The notes under the pieces were generated by a model. It was given only the letters and a program-made list of their open reading frames with translations. It did no database searches and was not told the DNA's origin. A stretch of DNA of 64,000 nt from Calothrix sp. NIES-4105. GTDB taxonomy: Bacteria; Cyanobacteriota; Cyanobacteriia; Cyanobacteriales; Nostocaceae. This document shows, piece by piece, positions 27,979 through 35,386 of this stretch. Within the stretch, counting starts at the first letter, position 1. Each line of letters begins with the position of its first letter. The DNA is taken from NCBI RefSeq assembly GCF_002368415.1, contig NZ_AP018290.1, positions 6,089,614 through 6,153,613 of the forward strand, read 5' to 3'. The position numbers and the translations under genes are program-made.

Positions 27979-29280
27979 ATGATTGATATTTATATCCTTG
28001 ACCTGCTGGTAATTGGATTGCTGCTATTAACGGTAACATTAGGTTCTGGGTGGATTTCGCGACTACCACTTTCATTTGCTCTGATCTATCTGGTGGTGGG
28101 TATTATTCTTGGTCCATACGCCTTTGGACTGATTAATTTACGTAGTACAGGAACATTCAATGCTCAATTGTTAGAAAAAGTAACTGAATTGGTTGTAATT
28201 ATTTCTGTTTTTAGCTGTGGCTTGAAAATTGTTCGTCCGCTAGGACTGCGAACATGGAATATTACCATCAGGTTAATTGCTTTATTGATGCCAATTTCGA
28301 TTTTTGCGATTGCTTTAGTTGGTAAGTATATTTTGGGTATGGATTGGGCAGGAGCTATACTACTGGGAGGAATTTTGGCGCCAACAGACCCAGTACTAGC
28401 ATCTGAGGTACAGCTAACAGATGTTAAAGATAAAGATGAATTACGTTTTGGCTTGACATCAGAAGGTGGTCTAAACGATGCTTTAGCTTTTCCGTTCGTT
28501 TATTTTGCTATTCACGCACTTAAAGATAACAATTGGAACAATTGGTTAAAACAGTGGGTTGCCGTTGATTTGATCTGGGCAATATTAGCAGGTATTGTCA
28601 TGGGCATAATTGTTGCTAAAGCTATTGTTTGGGTTGACCGTAAAGTACAACGCATCCGTCCCGTCGATAATATGATGGAAGATTTTGTTGCATTAGCGAC
28701 AATTTTAATAACTTACTCTTTAACAGAAATTGTAAATGGATATGGTTTTTTAGCTGTCTTCGTTGCCGGATTAGTAGTTCAACGCAGTTATAGAAATCCT
28801 GAGAAACCAATACAACAATTAGAGTTTGTTGAGCGTATCGAAAAGTTATTAGAGGTTGGTACTATTCTAATATTGGGGACAATATTGTTAGTAAAACCAA
28901 TGGTTAATTATGCCTTCCAATCGTTGATAGTTACAGTGCTACTATTTTTAGTAATACGACCGTTAGGTACTTGGGTTAGCACTATTGGTATACGTTCCTC
29001 TGATTCAAGTAGACGTAAAATGGATCCACGCGCGCGGTTATTATTAGGGTGGTTTGGAATTCGCGGTGTCGGTTCGTTATATTACCTTGCTTACGCTTTT
29101 GGCAACGGTCTAAAGGATGAATTAGGCGAGCAAATTGCTTGGATAACTTACACTGTGATTGTGATTTCTGTAATCGTGCATGGTGTAAGCTCTACACCGT
29201 TAATGAACTGGTACGAACGCGATGTTGCTGCTAAGAAGCCCAAAAAAGAAATGCCCGCTACGGTAGATGAATTCGAGTAA
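27979..29280 (+). CDS. Cation:proton antiporter (CPA1/NhaP type)
   Basis: 433 residues with about 12 hydrophobic segments. LPLSFALIYLVVGIILGP near the N-terminus, GAILLGGILAPTDPVLASEVQ (conserved antiporter ND/TDP motif) at about residues 127-147, GLTSEGGLNDALAFPFVY (EGGLND, ion-binding region) at about 155-175, and LLGWFGIRGVGSLYYLAYA near the C-terminus. This set fits inner-membrane sodium or potassium/proton antiporters. Ion preference cannot be told. A DUF2294 gene follows 79 bases downstream on the same strand. Confidence 0.88.
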   Translation: MIDIYILDLLVIGLLLLTVTLGSGWISRLPLSFALIYLVVGIILGPYAFGLINLRSTGTFNAQLLEKVTELVVIISVFSCGLKIVRPLGLRTWNITIRLIALLMPISIFAIALVGKYILGMDWAGAILLGGILAPTDPVLASEVQLTDVKDKDELRFGLTSEGGLNDALAFPFVYFAIHALKDNNWNNWLKQWVAVDLIWAILAGIVMGIIVAKAIVWVDRKVQRIRPVDNMMEDFVALATILITYSLTEIVNGYGFLAVFVAGLVVQRSYRNPEKPIQQLEFVERIEKLLEVGTILILGTILLVKPMVNYAFQSLIVTVLLFLVIRPLGTWVSTIGIRSSDSSRRKMDPRARLLLGWFGIRGVGSLYYLAYAFGNGLKDELGEQIAWITYTVIVISVIVHGVSSTPLMNWYERDVAAKKPKKEMPATVDEFE

Positions 29281-29359
29281 ATTAAAATAGCATTATGGGG
29301 AAGCACTGTTAACACCCTCGTTAAATAATTCGAGTTTATTAAATAGTTTGTTGAATTAT

Positions 29360-29782
29360 ATGGCTGCATCAGATATAACGCGCGGACAACTTGAAAGAAA
29401 TCTCTCGCAAAAGTTACAAGCTTTTTATCATGAAAAACTTGGGCGCCGTCCTGAAAGAATAACATGTCAGTTCTTTGACGAAAAACTAGCAATAGTTCTT
29501 GAAAAAGTTACCATTCCATCTGAACGTTTATTATTAGAAAGTAAACATCCTGACTTTGCTTATGAACTCAGAAATCAACTTGATATGCAAATGAAACCTC
29601 TCCTACAAGTATTACTCGAAGAAATACTTGGAACTGGTGTGGTAACAATGCTAATAAATACCGATTTAAAAAAAGATGTCTCTGGTATTATCGCCGTTTT
29701 GAGCGACATCCCATCAATTCGTGACCCCGAATCTATACCTAAAGTTAAGAAAGAGAAGGTGGTAAATTCAAACAACGAGTAA
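29360..29782 (+). CDS. DUF2294 family protein
   Basis: 140 residues from the ATG at 29360; a frame from a TTG at 29348 is less likely. LERNLSQKLQAFYHEKLGRRPERI and VLEEILGTGVVTMLINTDLKKD fit DUF2294, a family of unknown biochemical function. It lies downstream of the antiporter and may be co-transcribed. Its 3' end overlaps the convergent receiver gene by 38 bases. The C-terminal ~20 residues are Lys rich and probably disordered. Confidence 0.8.
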   Translation: MAASDITRGQLERNLSQKLQAFYHEKLGRRPERITCQFFDEKLAIVLEKVTIPSERLLLESKHPDFAYELRNQLDMQMKPLLQVLLEEILGTGVVTMLINTDLKKDVSGIIAVLSDIPSIRDPESIPKVKKEKVVNSNNE

Positions 29783-30218
29783 GTACATGCTCCAGAGTTT
29801 CAAACTCAAACGGTTTTTCAATATAACCATTAAAACCAGCCCTTAAAGTTTGTTCGTAAAATAAATGACTCGGCAAACTAGTCAAAGCAATTATCGGCGC
29901 CGAATTAGCGCTCGCTCTTACACATCTACCAAAATCAAGACCATCAACATCAGGTAGCATAAGTTCTACTAATACCATTGCTGGCTGGTATTCTTGAAAA
30001 ATCTCCAAAGCCGTTTGACTATTTGTGGCTGTCATAACTTGAAAGCCATAATAACTAATTAGCCTTGATGTTAACTCCAAATTATCGATATTACTGTCAA
30101 CAACTAAAACTAGCAATTCGGATGGATGTAAACATGACTTATAATCCGAATTACTATTTGTTACAGTTTTAAAATCAGTACAGCATTTACCCTGCATAGT
30201 ATAATAAATAAGCGACAA
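29745..30218 (-). CDS. Single-domain receiver with Glu at the phosphoacceptor site
   Basis: Up to 157 residues; the start is uncertain because the first ~35 residues lie before the receiver fold. The receiver spans about 36-150: LVLVVDSNIDN (only part of the acidic pocket), MVLVELMLPDVDG where Glu replaces the usual phosphorylated Asp, IIALTSL (Thr kept) and GYIEKPFE (Lys kept). No output domain. Glu at this site often mimics phosphorylation or marks phosphorylation-independent receivers, so this may be a constitutive or protein-binding receiver. Overlap of 38 bases with the DUF2294 gene on the other strand. Confidence 0.75.
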   Translation of the reverse strand: MSLIYYTMQGKCCTDFKTVTNSNSDYKSCLHPSELLVLVVDSNIDNLELTSRLISYYGFQVMTATNSQTALEIFQEYQPAMVLVELMLPDVDGLDFGRCVRASANSAPIIALTSLPSHLFYEQTLRAGFNGYIEKPFEFETLEHVLTRCLNLPPSLS

Positions 30219-30671
30219 ACAACGAAATTCGTTAACTTTAACTTAACTCTACGTAATTCAGACGAAATAAGATGTAAAACTTATAGCCTGCAATATTCAC
30301 AGAACAAATGAGGCATTCTCAACAGTACAAATTATCAATACTGTTCGAATGGCTCTAATGACTTATCCAGTTGTTGCATTTCAATAACTTACTTTCACTT
30401 TCACAAAAGGCTATTTACTGTAAACAACCTGTGTAGTGGACAATTTCACTCAGGATTTACGCAGTTATTTACCACTAGGCTCTTGCTATATAACAAACTT
30501 ATAAAGTTTTTTATCATTAAGTATACTTATAGCGTGAAATTCGTTGCCAAACGAACAGCTTCAGGTTTTCTTAAGCTCCTAGATAAGTAACGTTACATTT
30601 TACATGTACTTTTATGAAGATAATTAAATTCTTGAATTAGATTATCATTATCTATTTATCTGTACGTGTTA
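30219..30671. other. Intergenic region, nothing recognised
   Basis: About 450 bases between the receiver gene and the saccharopine-dehydrogenase-like gene, both on the minus strand. No long frame, no strong hairpin and none of the dispersed repeats seen elsewhere. It should contain the receiver promoter. Confidence 0.45.
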
Positions 30672-31760
30672 CTACAGCCACTTATAATCAATCTTGATTT
30701 CTCGACTATGCATCGCAAGTTCAAACAAATTTGTTGGTAATGCTTCTTCAACTGGATGGACACCAGGTTTGCTAAATCCTTCAAGCAGTAACTGAGCAAT
30801 GCTACCAGTCCCGGCGCCGGATGCGGTTGCGGTGTTGTTATGGACTAAAGTAGAACAATAAGTAGCAGTTTCTCCGTTTTTTATACCAGTAACTTCAGAA
30901 CGCACTGCGACACCAATACCGCTAAATCGGTCGGTAACATCAGTCATCTTGTGGCTAACATTCGATAAAAACTCAACGCCAAACTTACTTTGTATCCACG
31001 ACTTCGGGAAAACATTCGCAGCTATCCAAGTCAAGCGGTTATAAAAGTCAGGAACAGAACCAAACTTGGTTACTACATTTTTTATTGTTGGAAAAGCTTT
31101 AGGTAGAGTAAAAGTTTCAGGCATATCGAACCAATATACACCACTGCGTCCATATGGTTTAGGAAAATCTACAGTTTCACGCTCAGTATAAGGTTTAACA
31201 ACCTGCCATTGTCCATCAATCCAAGCATCGAAGGGATTTTGTAAACCTAGAAAAGTGGTTCGCATTACAGTTATACCGGCGCCACCCGAACCAGCAACTA
31301 AATAACTAAGGTGAATCGTCTCGGCTGTATCAAATTGTTCAACATTATGGCGTACCATACTGTTGGATATACCAGGAAAAATACCAGTATTGACAATCGC
31401 CGTAACACCTGCCGCTACAGCATCTTTGTGATATTTTAAGGCTTTAATAGTGAAAGAACGATGGTCGCTAACATCGAGATAATTTACACCATATTCAATA
31501 CAGTATTTAATAACCTTAGCATCGCGATAATGGAATGGCCCTGCACAATGAACTACAAGGTCTGAATTGGATATAGCCGCACGTAACTTATCATCAAGAG
31601 CCAAGTCTAATTCTAAAAACTGGAAGCGGTCATCATTCTTGTTGGTTGCAGGAGTACGTCCAGTAATAGTAACGGACGCCTGTGTATGAGTAACGATATC
31701 CCGTGCAACACTACTGCCAATCCTTCCTCGTCCACCGAGAATTAAAACCCGCTTAGTCAT
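30672..31760 (-). CDS. Saccharopine-dehydrogenase-like NAD(P)-binding protein
   Basis: 362 residues. N-terminal Rossmann motif RVLILGGRGRIGSSVARDI, then ATITGR-type strand SVTITGRTP, DLVVHCAGPFHYRDA, and VNYLDVSDH, which together match the saccharopine dehydrogenase NADP-binding superfamily. The C-terminal half (GSGGAGITVMRTTFLGLQNPF and later) is the family catalytic part, but the substrate cannot be inferred. Cyanobacteria use such proteins in various reductive roles. It is downstream of crtO on the same strand, separated by a palindromic element, so a link with carotenoid metabolism is possible but not shown. Confidence 0.75.
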   Translation of the reverse strand: MTKRVLILGGRGRIGSSVARDIVTHTQASVTITGRTPATNKNDDRFQFLELDLALDDKLRAAISNSDLVVHCAGPFHYRDAKVIKYCIEYGVNYLDVSDHRSFTIKALKYHKDAVAAGVTAIVNTGIFPGISNSMVRHNVEQFDTAETIHLSYLVAGSGGAGITVMRTTFLGLQNPFDAWIDGQWQVVKPYTERETVDFPKPYGRSGVYWFDMPETFTLPKAFPTIKNVVTKFGSVPDFYNRLTWIAANVFPKSWIQSKFGVEFLSNVSHKMTDVTDRFSGIGVAVRSEVTGIKNGETATYCSTLVHNNTATASGAGTGSIAQLLLEGFSKPGVHPVEEALPTNLFELAMHSREIKIDYKWL

Positions 31761-31877
31761 AATTTAAAACACTAGCTACGCTATATTATATTCCATCAAC
31801 TTTTATAATGCCTTTCATCAGTATCAAGGATGACCTAAAATATTCACAAAGAAAGAAATAGGTAGGGTGGAATGTTG

Positions 31878-31996
31878 CTTACTTAAGCTTAATCGGCGCC
31901 AAAAAAAAATTGGGTTGGGTGCGTGAAAGCTATTACAGTCAAGTACTTTAACGAACAATTAAACTGCTTTCACGCACCATCGACTGCTTAAGTAAG
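31878..31996. repeat. Nested palindromic element, MITE-like
   Basis: Outer arms CTTACTTAAGC (31878-31888) and GCTTAAGTAAG (31986-31996), and inner arms GGTGCGTGAAAGC (31918-31930) and GCTTTCACGCACC (31966-31978), all perfect. The 119-bp unit lies between crtO and the saccharopine-dehydrogenase-like gene and has no coding frame. Confidence 0.75.
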
Positions 31997-32004
31997 TGCC
32001 TAAC

Positions 32005-33705
32005 TTATTCCCCTTTCATTCCAAGCACAGCTTCCATAGTAGACTTTATCGACTCCGTAGTTTTTTTCAAAGTTTGAGTAATAGGTTGATGCTTTTGCAA
32101 AAACATTTGCGCGCAGTTACGTCCTGGCAGTCCAGATATCGAACCACCCGGATGCGTTCCGGCACCCGTCAAGTACAAATTTTCAATAGGGGTTTTGTAA
32201 TTTGCGATTTCCGGTAACGGACGGAAGCACAACATTTGTTCAAGCGTCATATCAATATGATAGTAGTTGCCACCGTAAGTCCCCAACCTTTGCGCCAACT
32301 CTGCTGGACTTTCAACGTGACGCGCAATAACTGAGCGTTTAAGATTAGGCGAATATTCTGCAAGTTTATTTAGTACTTTATCAGCGACCTTATTCTTCAA
32401 CTCATCCGTCCAACCAGTACCTTTTAACCCCGTACCCTCAGCACCTGATATTTGATATGGAGCAAAAAATTCAATCCATAAAGTATGCTTACCAGGTGGC
32501 GCCATCGAAGCGTCAAGTCCTGTAGGCATAACTAAATACATAGACGGATTTTCATCAGGTATTTTACCTAAAGTAATCTCACTGTGAGCTTGTTCGACAT
32601 GGTTCATCGAATCAGCAATTAATATAGAACCAATTAAATACTCGTCCCGATGCTGGTGATGTTCAAACCGTAAAGGTTCAGATAGCGCGCAATCTATCTT
32701 TAAAATACTCTCATTATTATTTATAATCCGTCGCTCCAACCTTTTTCGCAAATTCGCATCTGCACTATCAACATCGCCCTTATCCACCAGCTGTAAAAAC
32801 AACCGCTTTGCATCAATACTTGAAATTACACCTTTATTTGCACGATATTCCTTGCCGTTACTCACCCGCACACCGACAGCTTTACCATCATCTATCAATA
32901 CATTCTCAACTCTCTGGTCAGTGAGAATAACTCCGCCCAAACTAGTAACGCAATTTACTAATGCTTTCGTCAAGGCGCCTGTACCACCGCGCGGACGTGC
33001 CATACCAGGATAATGTCGCAGTGCCATCATCATCGCACCAAACGACATAGCTTTTTGTGAAGGAGGAGAACTTAGTTCTGCTGAAAGTCGTGTTAATGGT
33101 GCTTTGACAAATTCGGAGTCAAAATACTCGTTGATATTATCCATAGGACTGCTCAACAAAGTACGAACTAAATCAAGCGTAGTATCTGGACCGCCTAAAA
33201 TAGACAAAAAATCTTGCAGGTGTGTCAACCCATAGCTACCTACAATATCCAGTATCGATTTTGGCGCCGCATTGAAAAACGGTGTCACAGCTTTGATAAA
33301 ACGCTGCCAAAATTCCATATATTCTGCATAGCCTTTAGCATCATCCTCACTAAAGCGAGCAATTTCTGCACATGTTTTTTCTACCGATTTATGTGCTAAA
33401 AAATACTTTCCATCTGGATGTGGGCAGAATACTACAGGGTCACAAGTTAGATATTCTAAACCGTATTTGCCTAACTCTAACTCTTCAATGACAGGCCCTA
33501 AGAAAATAAATAAGTGATTAATCGCACAAGGGTTAAATTTAAAACCAGGCGCTTCTTTAGGTAAAAGTTCTTCAGTTGTGGCGCCTCCTCCGGGAATAGA
33601 GCGCGCTTCAAGCAGTAGGACGCTGTACCCAGCTTTGAGAAGATAGGCGGCGCATACTAATGCATTATGTCCGGCGCCGATAATTACAACATCGTATGCT
33701 TCCAT
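32005..33705 (-). CDS. crtO: Beta-carotene ketolase CrtO
   Basis: 566 residues from the ATG at 33705 (MEAYDVVIIGAGHNALVCAA); the frame runs 27 codons further upstream without family support. FAD-dependent phytoene-desaturase-like fold: the N-terminal dinucleotide motif, EARSIPGGGATTEELLP, and the C-terminal NLYLTGAGTHPGGSISGLPG. Segments such as KAPLTRLSAELSSPPSQK, ARPRGGTGALTKALV and ILKIDCALSEP correspond closely to remembered Synechocystis CrtO, which adds the 4-keto group of echinenone. The family also includes other carotenoid oxidases, so product specificity is inferred. No other carotenoid gene is adjacent. Confidence 0.88.
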   Translation of the reverse strand: MEAYDVVIIGAGHNALVCAAYLLKAGYSVLLLEARSIPGGGATTEELLPKEAPGFKFNPCAINHLFIFLGPVIEELELGKYGLEYLTCDPVVFCPHPDGKYFLAHKSVEKTCAEIARFSEDDAKGYAEYMEFWQRFIKAVTPFFNAAPKSILDIVGSYGLTHLQDFLSILGGPDTTLDLVRTLLSSPMDNINEYFDSEFVKAPLTRLSAELSSPPSQKAMSFGAMMMALRHYPGMARPRGGTGALTKALVNCVTSLGGVILTDQRVENVLIDDGKAVGVRVSNGKEYRANKGVISSIDAKRLFLQLVDKGDVDSADANLRKRLERRIINNNESILKIDCALSEPLRFEHHQHRDEYLIGSILIADSMNHVEQAHSEITLGKIPDENPSMYLVMPTGLDASMAPPGKHTLWIEFFAPYQISGAEGTGLKGTGWTDELKNKVADKVLNKLAEYSPNLKRSVIARHVESPAELAQRLGTYGGNYYHIDMTLEQMLCFRPLPEIANYKTPIENLYLTGAGTHPGGSISGLPGRNCAQMFLQKHQPITQTLKKTTESIKSTMEAVLGMKGE

Positions 33706-34228
33706 CGTTAAGTAGTAAAAAATAAGGGTATATTCCCCGATGTTAAGAAGCATGTAGAGAATTTTACTCTTTCGCGAGTTATACAAATCTACTTATTTGA
33801 CATATTTTTCGTTTTCCCCTTGAAGTCTTGTTTAATTCACCACAGAGACACAGAGTCCACAGAGAGAAGACGTAGGTTGGGTTACGCAACAGCGAACCCA
33901 ACATTTTGATCTAATAATTCCTGGTTGCTCATTCCTTTTCGTTCATCTATATCATTTCCAAAAATTTTATTTGATCCTGACTTGGCATGATAAAGCTTAT
34001 TATAATTTGCAAAGTAATCACTAAAGTTAATTTTCATCTTCACAACTAATCGTATAAATACTTAAGTTTTATTATAGCGCTTAGTTTTTTTTACACATAA
34101 AGTATTTATGAAAATCATTACATAATTTTAGATTACGAAGATTTAAAAGTTACATTGATATTTAAGAATTATACATTTACAAAAATGCCCAGTTACGTTG
34201 GCAGTATTAACTAGGCTCAAAGCTTTTT
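33706..34228. other. Intergenic region with repeats and a small frame
   Basis: Contains CACAGAGACACAGAGTCCACAGAGAG (about 33841-33866) directly joined to GTAGGTTGGGTTACGCAACAGCGAACCCAAC (about 33872-33902), two dispersed repeat families side by side, and the small minus-strand frame listed separately. Confidence 0.6.
33882..34037 (-). CDS. Possible 51-residue protein ending in a repeat
   Basis: Starts at the ATG at 34037, reads MKINFSDYFANYNKLYHAK and then SGSNKIFGNDIDERKGMSNQ. The composition is protein-like. The last ~8 codons and the stop are supplied by the GTAGGTTGGGTTACGCAAC repeat, so this is probably the start of a longer gene cut by repeat insertion. Not recognised. Confidence 0.3.
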   Translation of the reverse strand: MKINFSDYFANYNKLYHAKSGSNKIFGNDIDERKGMSNQELLDQNVGFAVA

Positions 34229-34627
34229 CTAATCTTGATTACGGGAGCTGATCTCAAAGGCATTATCCGCGCGATAAAAACAAACGTCAAATTCCATAAA
34301 GAAATTTGCGTGTCCAAGAATCAGGGGAACATTGGAAGATTTTGCCCAAGCGAAGGCTAGACTAACAGGCAAAAATCCATCAATTGTTGCTTTCAACAAT
34401 ATACCCCGTGCTTCAACCGCTCGCAAATTTCCCGCCAATTGAACAGTAGTTGTCTGATTTTCCCAAGTGGCTCCTAATCGTTGTCCAATATCGTAGGGTA
34501 AGACATTTATTGTCGAGCCAGAATCAAGCATAGCCTCTACTTGTAAAGAAGTTGTTTGATAAGTCAGCATCAGTGATATATAAGGTAGTTCATGCTGCTG
34601 AAATGAAAAACGTCTTTTTTTAGTCAT
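34229..34627 (-). CDS. Retropepsin-like aspartyl protease
   Basis: 132 residues from the ATG at 34627. The active-site motif is MLDSGSTINVLPYDIG (Asp-Ser-Gly in place of the common Asp-Thr-Gly), and the second conserved segment is VPLILGHANFFMEFDVCF. This is the single-domain retroviral-type aspartyl protease fold seen in many cyanobacterial genes, active as a dimer if active at all. The start overlaps the end of the upstream small gene by eight bases (ATGACTAA), so the two are translationally coupled. Substrate unknown. Confidence 0.8.
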   Translation of the reverse strand: MTKKRRFSFQQHELPYISLMLTYQTTSLQVEAMLDSGSTINVLPYDIGQRLGATWENQTTTVQLAGNLRAVEARGILLKATIDGFLPVSLAFAWAKSSNVPLILGHANFFMEFDVCFYRADNAFEISSRNQD

Positions 34628-34874
34628 TGCCCGTCTTTTCTTCAGTAGCAAGGAGACTCATTAATGTTTTTGCGGCTTCAGGTGCCTCAATTGGTGTCCA
34701 AACTTCGTAAACTTTGTTGGGGTTAAGCGGATGGATAGAATCTTGCGATGTTTGGGAGTTTGTTGTTTTGTACTGTAAGTAAGCAACGAAATCCGTTAAC
34801 TCCTCGATTGCTTCCTCAGAGAGGGTTTGAATAGCCTCAATTAGTTTTTGTTGCTTGTATGGAAGTGTACTCAC
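34620..34874 (-). CDS. Small helical protein paired with the aspartyl protease
   Basis: 84 residues. The N-terminal half, LIEAIQTLSEEAIEELTDFVAYLQYK, resembles the DUF2281/antitoxin-like helix found upstream of many cyanobacterial toxin-like or protease-like genes. The C-terminus contains VWTPIEAPEAAKTLMSLL. It overlaps the retropepsin-like gene by eight bases, which suggests that the two products act together. An antitoxin-like role is only an inference from arrangement and size. Confidence 0.65.
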   Translation of the reverse strand: MSTLPYKQQKLIEAIQTLSEEAIEELTDFVAYLQYKTTNSQTSQDSIHPLNPNKVYEVWTPIEAPEAAKTLMSLLATEEKTGND

Positions 34875-34954
34875 TATTATTGCTCTTTATGTAATATTTC
34901 TTTCATTGTAATATGATTTATAGCCAATGCACCCTGCAATAAAATTTAATTTAA

Positions 34955-35265
34955 CTAATCCTCTCTAGATGCTTCACGCTCAATTAAATCTTGTAGCTGT
35001 AGATTGAATTCAGCAATATTATTTTGAATCCTACTTCAAAAATTCTAAGATTAACTTGAAAATACTTATGAGCCATAACATTCCTCATATCGCCTATAAC
35101 ACGCCAAGGGATATTTGGGTAGCGCTGTTGAATTTCAGAAGGGATATTTATTGCGGCTTCGCCAATAATTAAAAAGTCGTAGAAAACAGCTTTTACGATT
35201 GTCTCGTTACTTTGAAAATCAGAAAAACTCATCCCAGCTACGCGCATTTGGATAGCGCTAATAGT
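34955..35265 (-). pseudogene. Decayed HepT-like (DUF86) gene
   Basis: The frame from 35247 carries the HEPN-type motif DMRNVMAHKYF (RNxxxH) and GEAAINIPSEIQQRYPNIPWRVI, clear HepT signatures. Downstream the frame changes: after VNLRIFE the expected C-terminus (RIQNNIAEFNLQLQDLIERE) continues in another frame to a stop at 34955, so one or two bases were lost or gained near 35030. Upstream, TISAIQ is in frame but a stop precedes it, so the N-terminal ~20 residues are missing. HepT is normally the RNase toxin partner of a MntA nucleotidyltransferase; no partner gene is present. A broken remnant is the best call. Confidence 0.75.
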
Positions 35266-35305
35266 CTATTTCATTTATTTGGGAAAGTTAGCGCCAACTC
35301 TTTGA

Positions 35306-35386
35306 CTCTCTCCTCTGTGTACTAGAAGTCTCTGTGGTAAAAAATATTTTGAATGCACAGGCGGGACACCTATGCTACAAGATATA
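35306..35386. repeat. Dispersed repeat (CTCTGTGTAC ... GCACAGGCGGGACACC)
   Basis: CTCTGTGTACTAG and TCTCTGTGGT followed by TGCACAGGCGGGACACCTATGCTACAAG. The same pair of modules occurs near 55121-55223 and 57566-57645, in both orientations. The end of the STAND gene overlaps its edge. Confidence 0.75.
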
